A DNA stretch of 16,679 nt from Anaerolineaceae bacterium (lineage in GTDB: Bacteria > Chloroflexota > Anaerolineae > JAAYZQ01): positions 1 to 16,679 of the forward strand of contig JAAYZQ010000021.1 in the NCBI GenBank assembly GCA_012514775.1, in the 5' to 3' direction. Below are positions 12,230-16,679 of this stretch, piece by piece; the stretch's first letter is position 1; every line of letters begins with the position of its first letter. The notes beneath the pieces were generated by a model. That model saw nothing but the letters and a program-made list of their open reading frames with translations, was not told the DNA's origin and made no database searches. Made by a program: the position numbers and the translations under genes.

Positions 12230-13282
12230 TCAGGAGCCGTCTTCTTCTATGTCATCGTCCTCGTCTATGGCAAAGGTGGCATGCTGCACTTCCGAGAGGC
12301 TCGAAGCCCGGCGGATGGCATTTTCGATCTCCTGGCACATGGCAGGGTTCTCTTGCAGAAATGCCTTGGCATTCTCTCGTCCCTGGGCCAGCCGCTCGTC
12401 CTTGTACAGGTAGAACGAGCCTCTCTTTTCGACAATGCCCAGCTCCACGCCCAGGTCCAGCATGTCTCCGACCTTGCTGATCCCCTCTGAGTACATAATA
12501 TCGAATTCGCATTCGCGGAAGGGGGGCGCGACCTTGTTCTTCTTGACCCGCACGCGCGTCCGGTTGCCGACCACCTCGGTGCCGACCTTGATGGCTTGAA
12601 TGGAGCGGATGTCGAGGCGGACGGAGGCATAGAACTTCAGGGCCATGCCGCCCGACGTGGTCTCCGGATTGCCGAACATGATCCCGATCTTTTGCCGGAG
12701 CTGATTGGTAAAGATCATGGCCGCGTTGCTGACCTTGATGGCGCCGCTCAGCTTGCGCAGGGCCTGGCTCATGAGCCTGGCCTGCAGGCCGGGATGGCTG
12801 TCGCCCATGTCGCCCTCGATCTCGGCCCGGGGCACGAGGGCCGCTACCGAGTCGACAATGATCACATCCACGGCCCCACTGCGTACCAGGGCTTCGGCGA
12901 TCTCCAGGGCCTGCTCGCCTGTGTCGGGCTGGGAGATGTACAGGTCTTCGACGTTTACACCGCAGCGCGCGGCATAGACGGGGTCGAGGGCGTGTTCCAT
13001 GTCGATGTAGGCCGCCACGCCGCCCATGCGTTGGGCCTCGGCCACGATGTGCTGGCACAGGGTCGTCTTGCCCGAGCCTTCCGGGCCATAGATCTCGGTC
13101 ACCCGGCCGCGGGGGATGCCACCGATGCCGAGGGCCAGGTCGAGGGAGAGAGAGCCCGTGGGGATGGCCTCCACCTGGAGGTGGTTGGCCTGTCCCAGGC
13201 GCATGATCGACCCCTCCCCGTACCGCTTCTGGATCGTGGCCAACGTCGTTTCCAATGCCTTGACTTTGCCGCTCACAGCCAT
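12230..13282 (-). CDS. recA: Recombinase RecA
   Basis: The ATP-dependent strand-exchange protein of homologous recombination and coprotease of the SOS response. In this 350-residue protein the Walker A motif GPEGSGKT is at 66-73. It is followed by [10 protein letters not shown], Walker B ([24 protein letters not shown]), the L2 region [21 protein letters not shown], and [16 protein letters not shown]. It ends in an acidic tail ([10 protein letters not shown]) as in most bacterial RecA. ATG at 13282 is chosen because GGAG lies seven bases upstream; a TTG four codons earlier is the alternative. It has its own promoter at 13404-13432 and a structured leader of about 115 nt. I saw no palindromic LexA box over the promoter. 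recX lies downstream beyond a terminator. Confidence 0.99.
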   Translation of the reverse strand: MAVSGKVKALETTLATIQKRYGEGSIMRLGQANHLQVEAIPTGSLSLDLALGIGGIPRGRVTEIYGPEGSGKTTLCQHIVAEAQRMGGVAAYIDMEHALDPVYAARCGVNVEDLYISQPDTGEQALEIAEALVRSGAVDVIIVDSVAALVPRAEIEGDMGDSHPGLQARLMSQALRKLSGAIKVSNAAMIFTNQLRQKIGIMFGNPETTSGGMALKFYASVRLDIRSIQAIKVGTEVVGNRTRVRVKKNKVAPPFRECEFDIMYSEGISKVGDMLDLGVELGIVEKRGSFYLYKDERLAQGRENAKAFLQENPAMCQEIENAIRRASSLSEVQHATFAIDEDDDIEEDGS

Positions 13283-13364
13283 TCTAATCTCCAACCTGCC
13301 ACTTCTTGCAGCCCCGGGTCAGGGCTTTCGTCTGATCTTGCCTTCGTCAGTGCCAGGTCCTTCC

Positions 13365-13391
13365 GGCAGGGGCTGCGCCGCTCACCCTGCC
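13365..13391 (-). other. Stem-loop at the 5' end of the recA leader
   Basis: GGCAGGG (13365-13371) and CCCTGCC (13385-13391) form a 7-bp stem starting a few bases after the expected recA transcription start. The element shares its sequence with the hairpin behind the zinc-ribbon gene (13478-13509). Confidence 0.45.
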
Positions 13392-13403
13392 ACCTTTTGC
13401 ACC

Positions 13404-13432
13404 ATTATACCCCAGAAGTGCGCAAACACCAA
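13404..13432 (-). promoter_or_regulatory. recA: recA promoter
   Basis: On the minus strand, TTGGTG (13432-13427), a 17-bp spacer and a perfect TATAAT (13409-13404) predict a start near 13397. The 13-base core around the -10 (CATTATACCCCAG on the plus strand) is identical to that of the zinc-ribbon gene promoter at 13803-13831. The 234-bp gap 13283-13516 holds this promoter, the leader and a hairpin. Confidence 0.7.
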
Positions 13433-13477
13433 ACCTACGAAGGCGGGCGAATGGCAGGACGGTGTGTGAAACGGGGT

Positions 13478-13509
13478 GTGGCAGGGTGGCGCCGGTGGCA
13501 CCCTGCCAC
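13478..13509 (-). terminator. 11-bp hairpin behind the zinc-ribbon gene (possible terminator)
   Basis: GTGGCAGGGTG (13478-13488) and CACCCTGCCAC (13499-13509) form a perfect stem eight bases after the zinc-ribbon stop. The following minus-strand sequence is ACCCCGTTTCAC, a poor T-run, so termination is uncertain. The same 14-mer CACCCTGCCACCTT recurs at 13383-13396. Confidence 0.5.
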
Positions 13510-13516
13510 CTTGGCC

Positions 13517-13693
13517 TTACTTTTCCTTCTTCAGGGCGGCCGCTTCCTCGGCTCCCAGGAACCGAGTCACGGTCGTGTTGCAGACCGGGCACGGGCCCTT
13601 GGCCATAGAGCGTCCCTTGGCCGTGGTCGAGACCTCGCCCTTTTCGACCGTCCGCTTTGAGCGGCACTTGACACAGTAGCCTTCGAAAGTCAA
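13517..13693 (-). CDS. Small zinc-ribbon protein (DUF5679-like)
   Basis: A 58-residue protein with two CxxC knuckles: C7-x2-C10 (EGYCVKCRSKRTV) and C35-x2-C38 (GPCPVCNTTVTRF). Between them is a short linker, KGEVSTTAKGRSMAKG, that fits the ...K-G-R-x-x-x-x-G-x-C-P-x-C pattern of DUF5679. That family has no known function and occurs in Chloroflexota and Actinobacteria (recalled from memory). A nucleic-acid or protein-contact role is plausible for a lone zinc ribbon but is inference. The tail is helical and charged (LGAEEAAALKKEK). The start is TTG at 13693, with GGAGGT five bases upstream; the in-line GTG four bases nearer hits a stop after two codons. A perfect consensus promoter and a structured ~100-nt leader precede it, so high expression is likely. 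Confidence 0.85.
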   Translation of the reverse strand: MTFEGYCVKCRSKRTVEKGEVSTTAKGRSMAKGPCPVCNTTVTRFLGAEEAAALKKEK

Positions 13694-13717
13694 GTCACAC
13701 CTCCCGAGTTAGTCTTG

Positions 13718-13761
13718 GTCGGAGCACCGGCGCCCGGTAACGGCTACCGGCTGCTCACGAC
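13718..13761 (-). other. Structured leader element of the zinc-ribbon gene
   Basis: A 9-bp outer stem with one bulge (GTCG+GAGCA at 13718-13726 with TGCTC+CGAC at 13752-13761) encloses a 6-bp hairpin, CCGGTA (13734-13739) / TACCGG (13745-13750). It lies inside the roughly 100-nt leader between promoter and start codon. It matches no riboswitch class I recognise. Confidence 0.55.
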
Positions 13762-13802
13762 GGTGTGATGCAGCGTGGGGTGCGGGTCCCCAACCTTATG
13801 GC

Positions 13803-13831
13803 ATTATACCCCAGGCGCCGCTAGCTGTCAA
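13803..13831 (-). promoter_or_regulatory. Consensus promoter of the zinc-ribbon gene
   Basis: TTGACA (13831-13826), 17 bp and TATAAT (13808-13803) on the minus strand match the sigma-70 consensus at all twelve positions. The expected start is near 13796, about 100 nt upstream of the TTG start codon. The 375-bp gap 13694-14068 holds this promoter, the leader and the candidate small RNA. Confidence 0.88.
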
Positions 13832-13951
13832 TCGAGAGCATCGCTGCATAGTGTTACATAATTTCCCGCTCGCAGCCCGGTACTGAGGCCCTGCAATTTG
13901 GACCACATAGGTCCGAATAGTGATCGATCTTACGGTTCGCAGGCCGCGCTG

Positions 13952-14033
13952 TGCTAGAATATAGTCACTCCTTTCTCCTCCTTGTGAGGGAGCAGGGCAG
14001 GGACCCAACGGTCACTGCCCTGTTTCTCATTCT
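13952..14033 (+). ncRNA. Candidate small RNA with extended -10 promoter and terminator
   Basis: An extended -10 box, TGCTAGAAT (13952-13960), predicts a start near 13967. The transcript would open with a C/U-rich stretch (CTCCTTTCTCCTCCTT) complementary to Shine-Dalgarno sequences. It would end in a hairpin, CAGGGCAG (13993-14000) / CTGCCCTG (14015-14022) with inner GACC/GGTC pairs and loop CAAC, followed by TTTCTCATTCT. No ORF of note is inside, and no good -35 box is seen. This is prediction from architecture only. Confidence 0.4.
13993..14033 (+). terminator. Terminator-like hairpin facing the response-regulator gene
   Basis: An 8-bp stem plus a 4-bp inner stem, separated by one G-A mismatch, with loop CAAC and a T-rich tail TTTCTCATTCT on the plus strand. 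On the minus strand no T-run follows, so it works best for plus-strand transcription. Confidence 0.6.
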
Positions 14034-14040
14034 GGGGACC

Positions 14041-14060
14041 GCGGGGGCGAGGCCCCACGC
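14041..14060 (-). terminator. Hairpin behind the response-regulator operon (weak terminator)
   Basis: GCG+GGGGC (14041-14048) pairs with GCCCC+CGC (14052-14060, one bulged A), eight bases after the regulator stop. There is no T-run on the minus strand, so it may only protect the 3' end. Confidence 0.35.
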
Positions 14061-14068
14061 GAAAGTGA

Positions 14069-14719
14069 CTAGAGGTAATCCTCGATGCGGTTGCGGGCTG
14101 CGTAGGCGGCTGCCTGGACGCGGGAGGTGAGGTTGAGCTTGCCCAGGATGGTGCTCACGTAGTTGCGCACCGTCTTTTCGCTCAGCCCAAGCTGGGCGCC
14201 GATCTCGCGGTTGGTCAGGCCCTCGGCCAGGCGCGCCAGGATCACCAGCTCCTGCCGGTTCAGATCGCGAAAGGCCGCGGCCTGTTCCTGTTGACGCGCC
14301 TCGCGTACCTTGGCCAGCACCCGCGATGTGACGCCCGGGTCCAGGAGACACTGCCCGCGGCCCACCTTTTCCAGCGCGTCGATGAGCCCCGCCGACCCGA
14401 TCTGCTTTAACACGTAGCCCTCGGCGCCGCAGGCGATGGCGTCAAAGATGGTCTCGTCTTCGGCAAATGAGGTCAGCATGATGATCTTGATCTCGGGCCA
14501 CCGGTTCTTGATCTCGCGGCAAGCATCGACACCGCTGCCGCCCGGGAGGCGGATGTCCAGGAGGACCACGTCGGGCCGCAGGTTCTCGGCGCCCTCGACG
14601 GCCTCGCGGACCGTGCCCGCCTCTCCAACGACCTCCATCTCCGGATGGCGCTCGATGAGCGCCCGGACACCCACGCGAACGACTTCGTGGTCGTCCACCA
14701 GGAGCACCTTCAGGCTCAT
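14069..14719 (-). CDS. NarL/FixJ-type response regulator
   Basis: A two-domain transcription regulator of 216 residues. The receiver has D9-D10, phosphoacceptor D55 (VVLLDIRLPGGSG), T83 and K105 (YVLKQIG). A linker of about 40 residues leads to a LuxR/GerE helix-turn-helix (about 152-205) with LNRQELVILARLAEGLTNREIGAQLGLSEKTVRNYVSTIL, in which the start of the domain reads LNRQE rather than the usual LTxRE. ATG at 14719 overlaps the stop of the kinase gene (ATGA), so the pair is translationally coupled and cognate. It probably binds inverted repeats; candidates lie in the kinase/lipoprotein divergent region at 16204-16243. The signal and regulon are unknown. Confidence 0.95.
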   Translation of the reverse strand: MSLKVLLVDDHEVVRVGVRALIERHPEMEVVGEAGTVREAVEGAENLRPDVVLLDIRLPGGSGVDACREIKNRWPEIKIIMLTSFAEDETIFDAIACGAEGYVLKQIGSAGLIDALEKVGRGQCLLDPGVTSRVLAKVREARQQEQAAAFRDLNRQELVILARLAEGLTNREIGAQLGLSEKTVRNYVSTILGKLNLTSRVQAAAYAARNRIEDYL

Positions 14720-16161
14720 ATCGTCTCCAATTCCAGCTCGTCTCGACTGCTGCTGCACGGAACGCTCAGGGCCAGGCAGACGCCGGCGCCGGGCTCGCTC
14801 ACGATGCGCAGGCTGCCGCCCAGCACGGCGGCCCGGGCCTGCATGTTGGCAATGCCGTGGCCGTTCCGGCGCGACTCGGCCGGGAGCGACGAGTCCAGGC
14901 CGCGGCCGTTGTCGGTGACGGACAGGTTGGTGACGTCCCCGGCATAGGCCAGGCGCAGCGTTACCCGCGTGGCGCCCGAGTGTTGGACCACGTTGCTCAG
15001 CGCCTCGCGGGCGATCTGAATGATCTGTTCCACCTTGGCGCCCGATAGCACGCAGCAGCGCTGTCCCACGACCTCCAGGTCCACTTCCAGCATCGTGTCG
15101 AGGCGCAGGTCCTGCACCAGGCCCTCCAGGAGCTTTTCCAGTTCTCGTGTCTGCTCCGCGGCGCGCAGGTCAAAGATATAGCGCCGGATGTCGTCGATGG
15201 TCCTGTTCAGGGCGGCCATGACGCTCCGGATCTGCTGCTGCCCGCGCTCCGGGCTTTCGGCCAGGATGTGGTGGGCCTCCTCCAGGCCCAGGCCGGCGGC
15301 ATAGATGTTCTGGATGATGCCGTCGTGCAGGTCGCGGCCGATGCGCTCCCGGTCGGCCATCAAGATCTGGGCCTGCTCCATTTCGGCAAGCCGCCGCTCG
15401 GTCTCCACCTGAAAGATCTCCAGGGAGCGCACGACGTAAAAGGCCATGCCCAGGCCGCACAGCGAGCGGGGAACCGCGGCGGGAATGTGGAGGATGCGGT
15501 CCAACAGGTCATAGTTGAACACGGTGGCGGGAAAGATGGGCGACACGGGGACCATCAGCCCGCCCACCATGGCATAGACCGCGAACGCCGCCGCTGCCCC
15601 CGTCAGGTGGCGGGCGATGCGTCCCAGGTTGCGCCGCCGCGCCAGGCGTGCCTGGTTCCACAGTCCCACGGCCGCCAGCAGCGCGCCGGGCAGCGCCAAA
15701 AAGTATCGGCTCCAGCCGTCGCCAATGGCGAACAGGGTGTCGAGAGAATCGCCCGCGCTGCTGCCCCGGACCACGACCGCCAGGCCCCACAGCAACAACA
15801 CCGCGGCCGGCAGCGCCCGGAGCCAGCGACTGCGCGTGGTCTGCGGCAGCACCAGCTCTATTCCGAACTGGAGCAGGAAAAAGAACGAGGTCGCCAGGAG
15901 CAAGATGTGGGCAATGAGCATCACGCGCACCACGGCGTCCTGAAGGTAGACCGCCTGCAGGGGGATAAAGATGTAGCCCCACTCGTTCAGGCCGTGGGCG
16001 ATGCCAAAGGCGGCCAGCCAGGGGAGGGGCCTCGCCAGTTCCAGGTTGCTTCCCCGGCGCCATTGCAGGCCCGTGACCAGGCCGGTGATAAAGAACACCT
16101 GCCCGTACACAAAGTAGAGGATGATCCAGTTGACTTCCAATACGTCGGTCAGCGTGACCAA
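14716..16161 (-). CDS. Membrane histidine kinase, NarL-type (HisKA_3)
   Basis: A sensor kinase of about 481 residues. The N-terminal half has six to seven predicted membrane helices (roughly residues 11-31, 46-67, 78-98, 114-131, 151-168, 186-206 and 231-246) with short loops, so the signal is likely sensed in or at the membrane. A helix leads to the HisKA_3 dimerisation domain with phospho-accepting H279 (RIGRDLHDGIIQNIYAAG). The HATPase_c domain follows, with N-box ALSNVVQHSGA, DNGRGL and GHGIANMQARA. The start is placed at TTG 16161, which has GGGGAGG five bases before it. The upstream ATG at 16185 lies inside the -10 box of the only visible promoter and so would not be on the mRNA. The stop overlaps the cognate regulator start (ATGA). 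Confidence 0.9.
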   Translation of the reverse strand: MVTLTDVLEVNWIILYFVYGQVFFITGLVTGLQWRRGSNLELARPLPWLAAFGIAHGLNEWGYIFIPLQAVYLQDAVVRVMLIAHILLLATSFFFLLQFGIELVLPQTTRSRWLRALPAAVLLLWGLAVVVRGSSAGDSLDTLFAIGDGWSRYFLALPGALLAAVGLWNQARLARRRNLGRIARHLTGAAAAFAVYAMVGGLMVPVSPIFPATVFNYDLLDRILHIPAAVPRSLCGLGMAFYVVRSLEIFQVETERRLAEMEQAQILMADRERIGRDLHDGIIQNIYAAGLGLEEAHHILAESPERGQQQIRSVMAALNRTIDDIRRYIFDLRAAEQTRELEKLLEGLVQDLRLDTMLEVDLEVVGQRCCVLSGAKVEQIIQIAREALSNVVQHSGATRVTLRLAYAGDVTNLSVTDNGRGLDSSLPAESRRNGHGIANMQARAAVLGGSLRIVSEPGAGVCLALSVPCSSSRDELELETI

Positions 16162-16183
16162 TCCCACCTCCCCTGGGTCTGCC

Positions 16184-16212
16184 ATTATAGCACCGAGTCC
16201 ATTGGGAGACAA
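16184..16212 (-). promoter_or_regulatory. Promoter of the kinase/regulator operon
   Basis: On the minus strand, TTGTCT (16212-16207, four of six), 17 bp and a perfect TATAAT (16189-16184). The predicted start near 16177 lies downstream of the ATG at 16185, which decides in favour of the TTG start at 16161. Confidence 0.7.
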
Positions 16213-16243
16213 TTGCCGGATTGTCCCTGGAAAGTAGGGACAA
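16204..16243. repeat. Cluster of GGGACAA inverted half-sites in the divergent promoter region
   Basis: GACAAT (16208-16213) faces ATTGTC (16220-16225) across six bases, and TTGTCCC (16221-16227) faces GGGACAA (16237-16243) across nine bases. The first pair overlaps the -35 box of the kinase promoter. This is an operator-like arrangement; the adjacent NarL-type regulator is the obvious candidate binder. Confidence 0.6.
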
Positions 16244-16270
16244 GTGACAGGTGTATTTACAGTCCGAATG

Positions 16271-16306
16271 TGCTAAACTGTTACAGCTTGCGTCTGAGCG
16301 CAAGCT
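16271..16306 (+). promoter_or_regulatory. Extended -10 promoter and 5' hairpin of the lipoprotein gene
   Basis: TGCTAAACT (16271-16279) fits an extended -10 box; no clear -35 is present. A perfect 8-bp hairpin, AGCTTGCG (16285-16292) / CGCAAGCT (16299-16306), begins at the expected start point, so the mRNA would carry a 5'-terminal stem followed by about 115 nt of leader. Confidence 0.5.
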
Positions 16307-16423
16307 CCTTGTGTTGGCACGTTCTCTGGACGAACCGGGGTTCCAGGAAGAAACGAGAGCCAGGAGGCCGGCCCCTGCACAGGGCGACCGACTCTATATC
16401 ACAGTTGAGGGGGAGACGAGTCT

Positions 16424-16679
16424 ATGAAGACGAGGACGTTGGTAGCGATCCTGGGGCTGCTGTTGTTGGTCCTGGTGGTGGGGGGCTGCAACGGGGAAGA
16501 GCAGACGGCACAGCCCTGCCCCACGTCGGCGCCCTGCCCCGACTGCCCGACGGCGGCGGCGTGCCCGGAGTGTCCGGAGGCGGCCGAGTGCCCCACGGCG
16601 GAGGCAGCCGAGTGTCCCGAGTGCCCGGAATGTCCGGAAGGGGCGGGCGAGGGGGCGGCGGCGTGTCCGTTTGGGGAGG
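16424..16679 (+). CDS. Lipoprotein with Cys-Pro-rich linker (partial, C-terminus beyond right edge)
   Basis: The first 85 residues of an exported protein. A basic start, MKTRT, and a hydrophobic segment (6-19) are followed by a lipobox ending VVGGC with lipid cysteine C22. The rest is low-complexity and acidic (E, A, P, C-rich). It carries ten more cysteines, at 32, 38, 41, 47, 50, 56, 64, 67, 70 and 81, and every one is followed by proline, giving several CPxCP units. The role of the repeat is not known to me; a linker before a solute-binding or other extracytoplasmic domain, with metal or heme binding by the CP units, is speculation. ATG at 16424 follows GAGGGGGAG with eight-base spacing. 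It is divergent from the kinase/regulator operon and shares its candidate operators, so it may be a target or accessory of that system. Confidence 0.8.
   Translation, partial: MKTRTLVAILGLLLLVLVVGGCNGEEQTAQPCPTSAPCPDCPTAAACPECPEAAECPTAEAAECPECPECPEGAGEGAAACPFGE

Noticed and set aside
12596..13660. Plus-strand ORF of 354 codons over recA and its upstream region
   Set aside because: Antisense to recA and crosses its promoter and the zinc-ribbon gene; no family resemblance.
13718..13761. tRNA-like structure
   Set aside because: Only two stems are present; there is no T-loop (GTTCRA), anticodon arm or acceptor CCA pattern.
13796..14008. 70-codon minus-strand ORF
   Set aside because: Overlaps the consensus promoter and the candidate small RNA, has no ribosome-binding site and no recognisable features.
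16162..16212. Longer kinase starts (TTG 16212 or ATG 16185)
   Set aside because: Both lie upstream of the predicted transcription start; ATG 16185 overlaps the -10 box and has no ribosome-binding site.

Overview
The window is about 16.7 kb of high-GC DNA, densely coded on both strands, from a bacterial chromosome. The gene content suggests a Chloroflexota member (Anaerolineae/Caldilineae-like). It has a SpoVS homologue, RNase Y and a RicT (YaaT) homologue but no sporulation genes, a short DUF5679-type zinc ribbon, a NarL-type histidine kinase with a multi-pass membrane sensor, and a lipoprotein with a Cys-Pro-rich linker. The phylum call is inference from gene content; no rRNA gene is present.

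Layout. (1) 1-1862, minus strand: a nucleotidyltransferase-like protein of unknown function followed by two stand-alone receiver-domain proteins. The last two overlap by ATGA, and the final one runs off the left edge. (2) 1863-2126: a divergent promoter region carrying two near-consensus sigma-70-type promoters with identical boxes, one per strand. (3) 2127-6908, plus strand: ATP sulfurylase (sat), an alkaline-phosphatase-superfamily phosphodiesterase, APS kinase and a second phosphodiesterase. This is a PAPS-forming module with two hydrolases interleaved. (4) 6937-8831, plus strand: DNA polymerase III delta' (holB) and ricT, the same pairing seen in Bacillus. (5) 8913-13282, minus strand: recA, a strong hairpin terminator, recX, rny and spoVS, an order that echoes the recA/rny/spoVS neighbourhood of Firmicutes. 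(6) 13517-13693, minus strand: a 58-aa zinc-ribbon protein started by TTG, with a perfect consensus promoter and a structured leader. (7) 14069-16161, minus strand: a NarL/LuxR response regulator and its membrane histidine kinase, translationally coupled by ATGA. (8) 16424 to the right edge, plus strand: the start of a lipoprotein in which each of the ten cysteines after the lipid cysteine is followed by proline.

How the genes fit together. Sat makes APS from sulfate and ATP, and ApsK phosphorylates it to PAPS. No PAPS reductase or sulfotransferase lies in the window, so the fate of PAPS is open. The two phosphodiesterases keep complete metal-ligand sets, but one has threonine and the other serine at the nucleophile position. 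RecA/RecX form the recombination and repair unit, RNase Y and RicT act in mRNA turnover, and the kinase/regulator pair probably controls genes near its own divergent promoter.

Non-coding DNA is rich in structure: a 22-bp near-perfect hairpin between rny and spoVS that resembles a dispersed palindromic repeat, a 440-bp unexplained recA-recX gap ending in a terminator, a candidate ~65-nt small RNA at 13967-14033, and operator-like inverted repeats over several promoters. No tRNA, rRNA, CRISPR array, insertion sequence or phage gene was seen. The most unusual elements are the sulfate-activation/phosphodiesterase module, the Cys-Pro lipoprotein and the structured leaders. None of them amounts by itself to proof of a new system.
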